Below, one piece after another: positions 1-9,463 of a stretch of 64,000 nucleotides of DNA (positions are counted from its first letter, which is position 1; every line of letters starts with the position of its first letter). A model generated the notes under the pieces. The model did not search any database and had not been told where the DNA came from. It saw only the letters and a list, made by a program, of their open reading frames with translations. The stretch is taken from NCBI GenBank assembly GCA_002698985.1, contig PAAY01000004.1:84695-148694 (forward strand), written 5' to 3'. Position numbers and translations under genes: made by a program. This DNA is from Saprospirales bacterium (GTDB taxonomy: Bacteria > Bacteroidota > Bacteroidia > Chitinophagales > Saprospiraceae).

Positions 1-1
1 G

Positions 2-1294
2 GGAGGTACCTGTCTGAATGTGGGGTGCATACCATCAAAGGCCCTGCTGGATTCGTCAGAACATTTTTACCAGGCTGCCCATGACTTCGAGGCGCATGGC
101 ATTTCTGTTGGAAGCCTGAAAGTGGACCTGGCCAAAATGATCGACCGTAAAAACGACGTGGTCAACCAGAACGTGAGCGGCATCAGCTACCTGATGAAGA
201 AGAACAAGATCGATGTTCATCACGGACATGCATCGTTTGTCGATGCCAACACCATCTCCATTGCCAAAGGCGATGGAAAGACGGAAGAAGTAAAAACTGA
301 CAAGGTCATCATTGCAACGGGTTCAAAGCCCATAGTTCCCGAAGCATTCAACTACGATAAGAAACGGGTCATCACCTCCACTGAAGCCCTCAACATCACC
401 AAAGTGCCAAAGCGCATGGTGGTCATTGGTGGTGGTGTCATCGGCCTGGAGCTGGGTTCTGTTTACGCCCGCCTCGGAACGGAGGTGGAAGTGGTGGAGT
501 TCCTGGACCGCATCATTGCGACGATGGACAAAGATTGCAGCAAGGAGCTGATGCGCTCCCTGAAAAAACTGGGAATGAAATTTCACCTTGGCCACAAGGT
601 GAACACCGTGACCCCTTCCGCCAAAGGCGTTAAGGTGGAAGTGCAAAAGCGTGACAGCGATGAGACCTTCACCCTGGCAGCCGACTATTGCCTGGTGGCC
701 ATCGGAAGGAGACCCTACACCGATGGGCTTGGACTTGGCAAGGCCGGCGTGCAGATGGACGAAAAGGGGCGGATCCTTGTGGATGAGCACCTGCAAACCA
801 ACGTGCCGGGCATCTACGCCATTGGCGACGTGGTGCGGGGCGCCATGCTGGCCCACAAGGCTGAAGAGGAAGGTGTTTTCGTGGCGGAAACCATGGCCGG
901 TCAGAAACCTCACATCGATTACAACCTCATCCCGGGCGTGGTTTACACCTGGCCGGAAGTGGCTGGCGTGGGCAAAACCGAAGACCAGCTCAAAGAGGAA
1001 GGCGTGCCTTTCAAAGTGGGCAAGTTCCCTTACAAAGCCCTGGGCAGGGCCCGTGCCAGCGGAGATGTTGACGGCATGGCTAAAATTCTGGCCCACAAAG
1101 ACACCGATGAAATACTGGGTGTGCACATCGTGGGTGCCAGGGCAGCGGACATGATTGCCGAAGCCGTGGCTTTGATGGAGTTCAGGGCTTCAGCAGAAGA
1201 CTGCGCCCGCATGAGCCACGCCCACCCGACCTTTACCGAAGCTATTAAAGAGGCGGCGCTGGCCGCCACCGATAACAGGCCGATTCACCTGTAA
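2..1294 (+). CDS. lpd: Dihydrolipoyl dehydrogenase, 5'-truncated by the window edge
   Basis: This is the E3 flavoprotein that re-oxidises dihydrolipoamide in 2-oxoacid dehydrogenase complexes using FAD and NAD+. The frame is open from base 2, and the first codons give GGTCLNVGCIPSK, the redox-active disulfide motif normally found near residue 40, so only about 35-40 N-terminal residues (the FAD-binding GxGxxG) lie outside the window. Also visible are the NAD-binding GGGVIGLELGSVYARLG and the C-terminal HAHPTFTEA that supplies the active-site His-Glu pair. An internal GTG at base 20 would be a false start because it falls inside the redox motif. A strong hairpin terminator follows the stop. 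The family call is very secure; which complex it serves cannot be told from here. Confidence 0.96.
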   Translation, partial: GGTCLNVGCIPSKALLDSSEHFYQAAHDFEAHGISVGSLKVDLAKMIDRKNDVVNQNVSGISYLMKKNKIDVHHGHASFVDANTISIAKGDGKTEEVKTDKVIIATGSKPIVPEAFNYDKKRVITSTEALNITKVPKRMVVIGGGVIGLELGSVYARLGTEVEVVEFLDRIIATMDKDCSKELMRSLKKLGMKFHLGHKVNTVTPSAKGVKVEVQKRDSDETFTLAADYCLVAIGRRPYTDGLGLGKAGVQMDEKGRILVDEHLQTNVPGIYAIGDVVRGAMLAHKAEEEGVFVAETMAGQKPHIDYNLIPGVVYTWPEVAGVGKTEDQLKEEGVPFKVGKFPYKALGRARASGDVDGMAKILAHKDTDEILGVHIVGARAADMIAEAVALMEFRASAEDCARMSHAHPTFTEAIKEAALAATDNRPIHL

Positions 1295-1316
1295 TCTCAA
1301 TGATGGATCAGAGCAG

Positions 1317-1357
1317 TGCGGCATTCGGACAGGTTCCGGATGCCGCATTATTTTTTG
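1317..1357 (+). terminator. Rho-independent terminator after lpd
   Basis: A 13-bp stem (1317-1329 with 1335-1347, one G-T wobble) closes a 5-nt loop and is followed by a T-rich tract at 1348-1356. It sits directly downstream of lpd and abuts the stop codon of the convergent DUF4249 gene, whose end overlaps the T tract. Confidence 0.8.
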
Positions 1358-2199
1358 ATCCTGATCATTTTGCGGTCGTAACTGAGGCCGGTGAAAATGC
1401 CCAGCGCATTGGCATCACCTTCAAGGTTGGAGATGATGGAGCTGGGTTGACCGAAGGGGTTCCCGTTGGCATCGATGGCGTACTGAAGGCTCTCCAGAAA
1501 ATCGAAATAGGCCCGTTCGATGTGGAAGATGGTTGTGAAAACCGTGTCGCCCTCCTCAAAGTCGAAGCCCGTTCCGAAGACAATCTTGTTGTCGTCAACA
1601 AAATCATCGAAGGTGGTAAAATCCTGATCGGGGATGGAATCCAGTGAGCCATGGTGCAGCATCCTTCGGTAGTAGTCTTTGGTATTGGGATCATCGGTGA
1701 GGTAGGTGAGCACCCTGGCCAGCGAATCTTTCTCTTCGTCAAATTCTACCACTACGCTGTCAATGGGCACTACCGGTAAAATACGGGTGGTAGCAGTGAT
1801 GTGTTTGCCGTCGGGAGTGGTGATGTCCAGCTCGAAGTCGTTGTCGTAGTCAGCTGGAACCAGCTCTTCGTTGTAGTAGTTGAAAATTTTCTTCGTAAAA
1901 GGATTGAGCACGAGTCCGTTGGTCAGTTGGTGGGTTTTGCCCTGGTAGTGGATCAGCACCTCGGCACTGTCCACCAGCAGGTTTTCCACAAAGCCCTCCA
2001 GGTCCGACGGAAATGGTTCGAAATAGGGTGCACTGCGGGTGAGCAGGAGGCTGAAGGGTTGTCCGGGTTCCAGGTAACACTCAACGACGTATTGCGGCTG
2101 GTATTCCGGAAGGTTCAGGTCAATTTCCTTTTCCAGTGAGCCGCAGGCAGCAATGGCGGCTACAAATAAGGATGCTATGAGGTACGGCAGGTATTTCAT
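1348..2199 (-). CDS. DUF4249 family outer-membrane-associated lipoprotein
   Basis: The 283-residue product begins with a lipoprotein signal ending in a lipobox (Cys19 in AAIAACGS), so it should be anchored in the envelope. The following segment (LNLPEYQPQYVVECYLEPG and LLLTRSAPYF) is typical of DUF4249, a Bacteroidota family almost always encoded beside a TonB-dependent receptor. The gene starts 17 bases after the stop of such a receptor on the same strand, so the two are probably cotranscribed and may form a receptor/lipoprotein uptake pair. The substrate is unknown; DUF4249 has no established biochemical activity. Confidence 0.85.
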   Translation of the reverse strand: MKYLPYLIASLFVAAIAACGSLEKEIDLNLPEYQPQYVVECYLEPGQPFSLLLTRSAPYFEPFPSDLEGFVENLLVDSAEVLIHYQGKTHQLTNGLVLNPFTKKIFNYYNEELVPADYDNDFELDITTPDGKHITATTRILPVVPIDSVVVEFDEEKDSLARVLTYLTDDPNTKDYYRRMLHHGSLDSIPDQDFTTFDDFVDDNKIVFGTGFDFEEGDTVFTTIFHIERAYFDFLESLQYAIDANGNPFGQPSSIISNLEGDANALGIFTGLSYDRKMIRIKK

Positions 2200-2216
2200 T
2201 GCGGATTGGTTTTTTG

Positions 2217-4583
2217 TCAGAATTTGAAATTCCAGGTTAATGAGCCCAGGATGGGGAAGAGCGAGACCTGTTTGGCTTTAATTCCGGTTGGGATGGCCAG
2301 GGGCTCCGTTTCCGGATCGATGCTCTCTTCGTATTGAGGCTCCAGGTACAGGAAGAATGCATTCCTTCGGTTGGTCAGGTTGAAGATGCTCAGGGTCAGG
2401 TCGCTTTCGCCCCACTTCGGAAAGAAGCGGTAAACGAGGCCTGCATCCGCCCGGAAGAAATAGGGAAGGCGGAAGGCGTTGCGCTCGCCAAACACCGGCA
2501 CGATGGGCTCGAAATCGGCACCATAAACATCCTGGAAGGCAAAGCGGCCAACGGGCAGCCAGGTGCGGTCGCCGCTGCCGTACACGGCCGTTCCGGAAAT
2601 GGTCAGGCGCTTCGACAGCTTGTACATCAACACCAGCGAGAGGTCGTGGCGGCGATCATAGCGCGGGAAGTAGGGGTTCTCGTCACCGCTGAAAGTGCGG
2701 GTTTCATCCACCGGTTTGAAGCCGGTGCGGCGCACCATGGCGAGGGTGTAACCCAGCCAGCCGGTCAGTTTGCCTTCCTGTTTCTCGATGCCGAATTCCA
2801 TTCCGTAACCATAACCCCGGCCAATGGCGAATTCATTTTCGAGTTCATTGTTGGCGAAAAGCCGGGCGCCATCCACGAAATCCACTTGTTTGCCGAAGCG
2901 CTTATAGTAAAACTCCTGGGTAAACAAAAAGCGGCTGCCGAGCAGGTATTCCCAGCCAAGTGCCACCTGGTCGGAGTTTTCGGGTTTGATGGTTTCAGTG
3001 GTGGGATACCAGATGTCGGTGGGCAAAGCAATGCCGGAGGTGCTGACAAGGTGCAGGTATTGGTACATCCTGGCATAACTGCCCTTTAGCGAGAAGTCGG
3101 GGCTGACAGAATAGACTGCGGCAAGGCGCGGCTCCACACCGCCGGAAAACTTGCCCTCATTGAGGAAGCCTGAAAAACGAATGCCTGCATTGACTTTCCA
3201 GGAATCGCCGATTTCCATTTCGTCAGAAAAATAGAGGCCCAGCGAGGCAGCATTGAAATCATCGCCACCGGAAAAAGACACCGAACCGTCGTCACTGCCT
3301 GCTTTCAGCCGGCCTACCCCAAACCAGTGGTAGGTCACATTGCCGCCGAAACGGAGGGTGTTGTTGCTGTTGAGCGAATAATAAAAGTCCGACTTCAGGT
3401 TGGCGTCGCGCACATTGGAGCCCACCTGGAAAGAGAAACCGGTCACTTTCGTCTCGATGTTGTATTCGTAGTCAGAATAGGTGAAGGTGAGGTTGTGGAA
3501 CAGGTTGTTGTTGAAAACGTGGTTCCAGCGCACGGTGCCGGTGTTGTTGCCCCAGTTGAAACTGAAGTCGAAAAAGTCACCTTCAAAGCCAAAAACGTCC
3601 TGGCCGAAATAACCGCTCAGGAAGAGCCTGTCTTTCTCTCCGAGGGTAAAATTCACTTTGGTGTTGAGGTCGTAAAAATAGTAGTCGGGAATGGGCGAAT
3701 AGTCTTCCTTGTCTTCGTTGGCCTTGTTGATCTGCCGGGTGAACAGGTCCACATAAGTCCGGCGGCCGGAAACGATAAATGAGGACTTTTCTTTTTGGAT
3801 GGGGCCTTCCACCGTAAGCCTGGAAGTGATCAGACCGATGCCACCGGTGCCGTGAAAGGAGCGGTTGTTTCCCTCTTTCATTCTGACATCGATGACAGAG
3901 GAGAGCCTGCCGCCGTATTGCGCCGGAAAGCCGCCTTTGTAGAGTTTCAGGTCTTTGACGGCATCGGTGTTGAAGGTGCTGAAGAAGCCGAAGAGGTGAT
4001 TGGCATTGTACACCACTGCCTCATCCAGAACGATCAGGTTTTGGTCAGAACCACCACCCCGTACAAACAGGCCTGTGGTGCCTTCCGAACCGGAAGGGAT
4101 ACCGGGTTTGAGCTGAATGGTTTTGAGAATATCGGTTTCGCCCAGGAAGGCCGGAATCACTTTCACTTCTTTGGTGCTCAGTTCTTCCACACTCATTTCG
4201 GTGCTCCTGAGCGATTCACGGAAGGAGTTGGCCTGCACCACCACCTCTGCCAATTGCACACCGGTGCTCAGTTCCACATTCAGGGTGGTATTTTCCTTCG
4301 GCAAAATTCTGAAAAGCCGGGGCTGGTAGCCCACATAGCTGAACTCGAGGGTCAGGCTGTCGTTGCCCGAAGGAACCTGGAAGGCGTAATAGCCATACTC
4401 GTTGGTGCTGGTGCCAAGTGAGGGCTTGTCGGGCACCAAAATGGTGGCGCCTATAAGGGTTTCGCCGCTTTCAGCGTCAATGACCGTACCGCTGATGGTG
4501 ACTTCCGGCTGTGCCGTGTTTTGCGAAGACAAAACAAGTGCAGCATGCACAGCGACCAGAACAATGAATAGTTTTCTGAGCAT
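2217..4583 (-). CDS. TonB-dependent receptor with carboxypeptidase-like N-terminal domain
   Basis: A 788-residue outer-membrane transporter. It has an N-terminal signal peptide (to about residue 20), a carboxypeptidase-regulatory-like beta-sandwich (ISGTVIDAESGETLIGATILV, about 30-115), a plug domain (TDILKTIQLKPGIPSGSEG, FVRGGGSDQNLIVLDEAVVYN, about 130-235) and a long beta-barrel ending in aromatic WNFKF, as expected for barrel insertion. It is much shorter than SusC proteins (about 1000 residues) and has no SusD neighbour; instead it pairs with a DUF4249 lipoprotein downstream. The start ATG at 4583 fits the signal peptide. The imported ligand cannot be inferred. Confidence 0.93.
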   Translation of the reverse strand: MLRKLFIVLVAVHAALVLSSQNTAQPEVTISGTVIDAESGETLIGATILVPDKPSLGTSTNEYGYYAFQVPSGNDSLTLEFSYVGYQPRLFRILPKENTTLNVELSTGVQLAEVVVQANSFRESLRSTEMSVEELSTKEVKVIPAFLGETDILKTIQLKPGIPSGSEGTTGLFVRGGGSDQNLIVLDEAVVYNANHLFGFFSTFNTDAVKDLKLYKGGFPAQYGGRLSSVIDVRMKEGNNRSFHGTGGIGLITSRLTVEGPIQKEKSSFIVSGRRTYVDLFTRQINKANEDKEDYSPIPDYYFYDLNTKVNFTLGEKDRLFLSGYFGQDVFGFEGDFFDFSFNWGNNTGTVRWNHVFNNNLFHNLTFTYSDYEYNIETKVTGFSFQVGSNVRDANLKSDFYYSLNSNNTLRFGGNVTYHWFGVGRLKAGSDDGSVSFSGGDDFNAASLGLYFSDEMEIGDSWKVNAGIRFSGFLNEGKFSGGVEPRLAAVYSVSPDFSLKGSYARMYQYLHLVSTSGIALPTDIWYPTTETIKPENSDQVALGWEYLLGSRFLFTQEFYYKRFGKQVDFVDGARLFANNELENEFAIGRGYGYGMEFGIEKQEGKLTGWLGYTLAMVRRTGFKPVDETRTFSGDENPYFPRYDRRHDLSLVLMYKLSKRLTISGTAVYGSGDRTWLPVGRFAFQDVYGADFEPIVPVFGERNAFRLPYFFRADAGLVYRFFPKWGESDLTLSIFNLTNRRNAFFLYLEPQYEESIDPETEPLAIPTGIKAKQVSLFPILGSLTWNFKF

Positions 4584-4815
4584 TTGGTGTCGGGTGTATT
4601 AGGATGGAAGATTTTCGGGAAGGTGCGAAAGTACCTTCGTGCAATATGAACGCTTTACAATTTTATACCAACAAAGTTCAGGTGCCAACAAATGGGCCAG
4701 GTCAGCCATTTGCCAAATACATAGGAAACGGAGAGCTGGGTTCCATCTTCATTGAATCACTCCATTACTGATGACGGTCTGTTCCTTTTGAATTCAAAGG
4801 TGTAATTCAGGGCCG
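4584..4815. other. Intergenic spacer upstream of the TonB receptor
   Basis: No gene is supported in these 232 bases. On the minus strand a TACTTTCG box (one mismatch to the Bacteroidota -7 element TAnnTTTG) lies about 50 bases ahead of the receptor start and could be its promoter. Nothing else was recognised. Confidence 0.4.
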
Positions 4816-5886
4816 TCAGCCCATGTTTTTCAGAAATTGCCTCAGCTTCTCAATTTGCCGGCTGGACCCGATAACAATGAAACTGGAACCTGGTTCGAGG
4901 ACGGTATCTGGGGAAGGGTTCACCTGGAAGCTGCCCGTAGGGGTGATATAACCGATGATGTTGGTGCCGGTTTTCTGACGGATGTGAAGTTCCCGTATCG
5001 ATTTGTTTTTGCAGGAGGCCGGAGCCTTATTATAACTGATCTCTTCAAAAAGGATGTCGGCTTCGTTCTCGCGGCTGATCCGTGAGAAAAATTCAGTGGC
5101 CCCGGGCTTGCTCACCAGAGTTGCCATATAAAAACCGCCGATCTGCTCCGGCATGATGACGTGATCTGCTCCGGCCAGCTTCAGCTTTTTGATGGAGCGC
5201 TGAGAATTGGCCCGGCTGATGATGTTCAGGTTGGGATTCAGCTGGCGAGCGGTCAGTACCACATACAGGTTTTCCGAATCATCGGGCAAAGCTGCAATGA
5301 GTGCTTTGGCATTGGTTATTCGCGCCTCAATAAGGGCTTCATCGGTGGTTGCATCTCCTTGTACATACAGAATCTTATCATCACTTAGCTGAATGTCTTC
5401 CACTACTGCGGTGTCGTGCTCAATGACTACAAACGGCATTTTGTGAAGCAAGAAATGCTGGACCATTTCCTTGCCGTAGCGGCCATGGCCACAGATGATC
5501 ACATGGTCGTTGAGTTTTTGGATGTTCTTTCTCATGATGTTGTGGTACATTCGTTTGAATAGCTCTCCATTTACGACGTAATAGGAAAAAACGGACAACA
5601 GATATGCAAACAAGCCTACGTTCAAGATGATGTAAAGCGAGGCAAAAAGGTGCCCAGTATCAGAAAGTGGACGAACTTCTGTGTAGCCTACTGTTGATAC
5701 TGTGATCACCACCATGTAAAAAGCTTCCACCAGGTTGTACCCTTCCAGGTACATAAACCCGGAAACACCCACGAAAATGTCAAACAAGAAAAGAAAAAGC
5801 GCAATGCGGCCACTGAGGATGCTCTGAGAGATCTTGTTCAGCTTGGCTTCCGGCAAGGTCAATGCTCTTTTAATTTTATTTCTCAT
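4816..5886 (-). CDS. Two-TM potassium channel with RCK (TrkA-N/TrkA-C) domains
   Basis: A 356-residue MthK-like ion channel subunit. Two membrane helices (about 29-48 and 81-107) flank a pore loop with the K+ selectivity filter TVGYTE (T65-V66-G67-Y68). A Rossmann RCK domain begins at HVIICGHGRYGKEMVQHFL (about 129), and a TrkA-C domain occupies the last 85 residues, ending in GSSFIVIGSSRQIEKLRQF. Such channels gate K+ flow in response to Ca2+ or nucleotide ligands bound by RCK. It lies 23 bases downstream of the M48 protease gene on the same strand and is probably cotranscribed with it; no functional link is known. Confidence 0.92.
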   Translation of the reverse strand: MRNKIKRALTLPEAKLNKISQSILSGRIALFLFLFDIFVGVSGFMYLEGYNLVEAFYMVVITVSTVGYTEVRPLSDTGHLFASLYIILNVGLFAYLLSVFSYYVVNGELFKRMYHNIMRKNIQKLNDHVIICGHGRYGKEMVQHFLLHKMPFVVIEHDTAVVEDIQLSDDKILYVQGDATTDEALIEARITNAKALIAALPDDSENLYVVLTARQLNPNLNIISRANSQRSIKKLKLAGADHVIMPEQIGGFYMATLVSKPGATEFFSRISRENEADILFEEISYNKAPASCKNKSIRELHIRQKTGTNIIGYITPTGSFQVNPSPDTVLEPGSSFIVIGSSRQIEKLRQFLKNMG

Positions 5887-5909
5887 CTTGATTAAGGTGT
5901 GGGCTGTCG

Positions 5910-6710
5910 CTAATCCAACAGGTTTTTGATCCTCTGGTACTCGGATTGGAAGGTTTTGTTGCCTTTGCAGGCCAACTCCGAGGCTTTCTTCTCTATGGCA
6001 ACCACCCTGTTGCCGGGGTCCGGGTGGGTGCTGAGAAACTCAGGCGGCGTGCCACCTTTGCCTTTTATCTTTTTGAAAAATGCCGCGGCTCCATCGGCCT
6101 TGTAATCGGTGGGGCAGAGGTAGATCACGGAGTATTCGTCTGCCTCGCTTTCGTGCTCCCGGCTGAAACGCAAAGAAGCCAGGCCGAGCGCTATTTGCTC
6201 GATCAGGCCGGGGTCGCTTTTGCCGGTAATGATCTGCCTGATGGCATCGAGGCCGTACAATTTGGTCATTTGCTGGGTGGAATGCCGGCGGGCTGCGTGG
6301 GCAATTTCGTGACCCATCACACCGGCCAGTTGCTCTTCTGAATCGAGGAATTTGATCAGTCCGGTGTACACGTACAGGTAGCCACCCGGCACTGCAAAGG
6401 CGTTCAGGGTTTCATCGTCTTTGATGATCTTCACCTCCCAGGCAAATTCATCTTTGTGTTCCACCTTGCCGGTTTGCAGCAGTTTGCCGGTGATGTTGCG
6501 GATGTAGCGGTAAACTTCTTCGTTGCCTTGTTCAGGCAAAATGGGGAATTGCTCGGGGTCGCTTTCGATCTGCGCTTTTACTTGTTTGCCGAGTGCAATG
6601 TCATCCTGCACGGTGAAGAGGTTGAAACCGCTTTTTAAGGCTCCGCAGCCCGGCAATGAGATGCCTGCCAGTAATATCGTTGCGAAGAGAATTGTAATCC
6701 GGGAATTCAT
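5910..6710 (-). CDS. M48 family zinc metalloprotease, lipoprotein
   Basis: A 266-residue periplasmic or outer-membrane-anchored metalloprotease resembling the catalytic domain of BepA/LoiP-type enzymes. A lipobox (LPGCG, Cys22) ends the signal peptide. The zinc site is HEIAH (H134, E135, H138), with the third ligand probably E189 in HESEADEYS. There are no TPRs after the catalytic domain, unlike BepA, so it is closer to the short LoiP/Oma1-like forms, which act in envelope protein quality control. It is first in a likely operon with the K+ channel and has a well-formed promoter upstream. Confidence 0.92.
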   Translation of the reverse strand: MNSRITILFATILLAGISLPGCGALKSGFNLFTVQDDIALGKQVKAQIESDPEQFPILPEQGNEEVYRYIRNITGKLLQTGKVEHKDEFAWEVKIIKDDETLNAFAVPGGYLYVYTGLIKFLDSEEQLAGVMGHEIAHAARRHSTQQMTKLYGLDAIRQIITGKSDPGLIEQIALGLASLRFSREHESEADEYSVIYLCPTDYKADGAAAFFKKIKGKGGTPPEFLSTHPDPGNRVVAIEKKASELACKGNKTFQSEYQRIKNLLD

Positions 6711-6751
6711 GGTTGAGTATTTTGGTTTGTGAAATGAGGTTATGATGCTCG

Positions 6752-6782
6752 CAAAAGTAGTTTGGTCACTTTCGATGGCAAA
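6752..6782 (-). promoter_or_regulatory. Bacteroidota-type sigma-A promoter of the M48/K+ channel operon
   Basis: On the minus strand a TTTG (6782-6779) is followed after 19 bases by TACTTTTG (6759-6752), an exact match to the -33 TTTG / -7 TAnnTTTG consensus. Transcription should start near 6745, giving a leader of about 35 nt before the ATG at 6710. Confidence 0.7.
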
Positions 6783-6929
6783 AGAATTTTCGGGCGCTTC
6801 AATGAATGCAGGCAGAACCTGTCTTATTGCTCCAATTAAGTGAACAAAGGGTTAAGTCCGGCAGGATTCGTGTAGATACAAACAGGCTTTTCATGATATT
6901 TGCCAGGTCAGCAAAAAAACGGAATCACC

Positions 6930-9440
6930 ATGCGACTGATTATTACCCTCTTTTTTTTCCTTCTCACATTTTCTGTTTCCTTCGGTCAAAAACCTCAGCG
7001 CCTGTCGAGTGCTGACATTTACGACGAAATAAAGGAACTCCAGGTATTGGGTTCAGCCCTCTATGTGGCTGCTCACCCGGACGACGAGAACACCCGCCTC
7101 ATTTCCTGGCTGGCCAGTTCAAAGCACATCCGCACCGCCTACCTGTCACTGACCCGCGGTGACGGGGGCCAAAACCTAATCGGAACCGAAATAGCAGAAC
7201 TGCTCGGTGTCATCCGTACGCAGGAGTTGCTGGCAGCGCGAAGGCTGGACGGCGGCCACCAATTTTTCAGCCGGGCCAACGACTTTGGCTACTCCAAACA
7301 CCCCGATGAAACGCTCCGCATCTGGAACAAGAACGAGGTGCTGAGTGATGCGGTCAGGGCCATTCGCCGCTGGCAACCCGATGTGATCATCACCCGCTTT
7401 GACCCTAACTCCGCCGGCAGAACGCACGGCCATCACACCGCTTCGGCAATGCTGGCGCTGGAGGCTTATGAGCAGGCCGGCAACCCCAACGCCTACCCCG
7501 ATCAGCTGACGGAGCTGAGCCCCTGGCAGCCCCGCCGTATCTTCTTCAACACTTCCTGGTGGTTTTACGGAAGCAGGGAGAACTTTGAGAAGGCCGATAA
7601 ATCCAAAATGGTTACCGTGGATGTTGGCACTTACTTCCCCCTGAAAGGGAAATCCAACAACGAAATAGCAGCCGAGAGCCGCTCGCAGCACAAGAGCCAG
7701 GGCTTCGGGTCTATAGGAACTCGAGGCTCCCAGGAAGAATACCTGGACCTTTTGAGAGGGGATATGCCCAAAGACCCCACTGACCTTTTTGACGGCATCA
7801 ATACCACCTGGTCCAGGCTGGAAGGTGGCGCCCCGATCGGAAAATTGCTGAAGCAAATAGAGCTGGATTATCGTCATGACAATCCGGCTGCAAGTGTGCC
7901 TGCCCTGCTGCAGGCTTACGCCAAAATGGGTGAACTGCCCGACAGTTATTGGAAGCGGGCGAAAATGGAAGATACACGGCGGATCATCGAGGCTTGCCTC
8001 GGTCTGTTCGCTGAAGCGGTGGCCACTGATTATTCCGCCACCCCCGGTGACGAAGTCACACTCGACCTCGAAATCATCAACCGCTCTGATATAGCTTGCA
8101 GGTTGGAAGGATTGCGGATTGTACCGGCAGGCTTCGACACCACTTTCACCCTCAGCCTGGAAAACAACGTGGACCACAGGTGGAGCCATACCCTGCGTTT
8201 GCCGAAGGAAATGCCTTACACCGCCCCGTACTGGCTTGACAAACCCTGGCAACTGGGCATGTACGAAGTGGACGACCCCGCCCTGATCGGCTTGCCGGAA
8301 ACGCCCCGGAAGTTCAAGGTCATGTTCAGCCTGAACGTGGCCGGTTTTCCGATGGTGATTGAAAAAGAGGTGGTGCACAAATACGATGACGACGTGAAAG
8401 GCGAGGTGTACCGGCCTTTTGAGATTACACCTCCTGTCTTCGCAAACTTTGAAAGCAAGGTCTTTCTTTTTACCAGCGAAGAACCCCAGGAAGTGAGTGT
8501 GCGCCTGCGGGCAGGTAAAGATGCTGTGGCAGGCGAGGTTCAGATTTGCTTGCCCGACACCTGGCGGGTAGAACCGGAAACCATTGCATTCGAAATGGAG
8601 AAAAAAGGAGAGGAAAAGCGGGTAAGCTTTCTGCTTTATCCTCCGGCTTCACATTCCGAAGGAAAGATCTCTCCCATTTTGAAAATTGGCGATGAGAGCT
8701 ACACGAAAGCACTCGTCAACATCGAATACGACCACATTCCGCCACAAATGGTGGTGGAACCTTCCGAAGCCAAAGTGGCCCGTATGGAATTGAAAAAAAC
8801 GGGCGGCCGCATTGCCTACATCATGGGTGCAGGTGACCTGGTACCGGATTTCCTCCGGCAGATTGGTTATCAGGTAGATGTCATTCCTGAAGAAGCCATC
8901 ACCGCCGAAAACCTGAAAACCTACGACGCCGTGGTGGTGGGCATCAGGGCTTACAATGTGCTCCAGCGCATCCAGTTCCTCCAGCCCGTGCTGCTGGATT
9001 ATGTCAAAAACGGCGGCACCATGGTTGTGCAGTACAATACCAGCCGGGGTCTGAACATCCCCGATGAGGAGCTAGCGCCCTACCCTTTGAAGTTGTCCCG
9101 AGACCGTGTGACCGTTGAGGAGGCGCCGGTCAGCTTTCTGGCTCCCAACCATCCGGTGTTGAACTTTCCGAACAAGATCACCGAAAAGGATTTTGAAGGC
9201 TGGGTACAGGAGCGGGGGCTTTATTTCCCCAACGAGTGGAGCGATGAATTCACCCCCATTTTGGAAATGAACGACCCCGGCGAGGACCCCAAACAAGGCA
9301 GCTTGCTGGTGGCCAAATACGGTGAAGGGTACTACATCTACACAGGATTGAGCTTTTTCAGGGAATTGCCGGCAGGCGTAACAGGGGCTTACAGGCTCTT
9401 TGCCAACCTGCTCTCAATTGGTGATGCTGAAAAGCGTTAG
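6930..9440 (+). CDS. Secreted PIG-L family deacetylase with C-terminal GATase-like domain
   Basis: An 836-residue protein starting at the ATG at 6930; an upstream TTG at 6900 would put ten extra residues before the signal peptide MRLIITLFFFLLTFSVSFGQ. The PIG-L/LmbE fold begins at once with the metal-binding AHPDDE (H49, D51, D52) and continues with RGDGGQN, GVIRTQELLAARRLDGG and HGHHTAS. These enzymes remove N-acetyl groups from amino-sugar conjugates using zinc. The middle (about 380-610) looks like beta-sandwich domains, and the end (about 640-836) resembles a class I glutamine-amidotransferase/ThuA-like domain (IAYIMGAGDLVPDFLRQIGY). The substrate is unknown. This long architecture is common in Bacteroidota. 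Confidence 0.88.
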   Translation: MRLIITLFFFLLTFSVSFGQKPQRLSSADIYDEIKELQVLGSALYVAAHPDDENTRLISWLASSKHIRTAYLSLTRGDGGQNLIGTEIAELLGVIRTQELLAARRLDGGHQFFSRANDFGYSKHPDETLRIWNKNEVLSDAVRAIRRWQPDVIITRFDPNSAGRTHGHHTASAMLALEAYEQAGNPNAYPDQLTELSPWQPRRIFFNTSWWFYGSRENFEKADKSKMVTVDVGTYFPLKGKSNNEIAAESRSQHKSQGFGSIGTRGSQEEYLDLLRGDMPKDPTDLFDGINTTWSRLEGGAPIGKLLKQIELDYRHDNPAASVPALLQAYAKMGELPDSYWKRAKMEDTRRIIEACLGLFAEAVATDYSATPGDEVTLDLEIINRSDIACRLEGLRIVPAGFDTTFTLSLENNVDHRWSHTLRLPKEMPYTAPYWLDKPWQLGMYEVDDPALIGLPETPRKFKVMFSLNVAGFPMVIEKEVVHKYDDDVKGEVYRPFEITPPVFANFESKVFLFTSEEPQEVSVRLRAGKDAVAGEVQICLPDTWRVEPETIAFEMEKKGEEKRVSFLLYPPASHSEGKISPILKIGDESYTKALVNIEYDHIPPQMVVEPSEAKVARMELKKTGGRIAYIMGAGDLVPDFLRQIGYQVDVIPEEAITAENLKTYDAVVVGIRAYNVLQRIQFLQPVLLDYVKNGGTMVVQYNTSRGLNIPDEELAPYPLKLSRDRVTVEEAPVSFLAPNHPVLNFPNKITEKDFEGWVQERGLYFPNEWSDEFTPILEMNDPGEDPKQGSLLVAKYGEGYYIYTGLSFFRELPAGVTGAYRLFANLLSIGDAEKR

Positions 9441-9463
9441 AGAAAAAAATTGGAAGGGTTCTC

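Noticed and set aside
323..1126. A 267-codon open frame on the minus strand inside lpd
   Set aside because: It is antisense to a clear lpd, rich in His/Val/Phe as expected from reversed GC-rich codons, and has no family motif.
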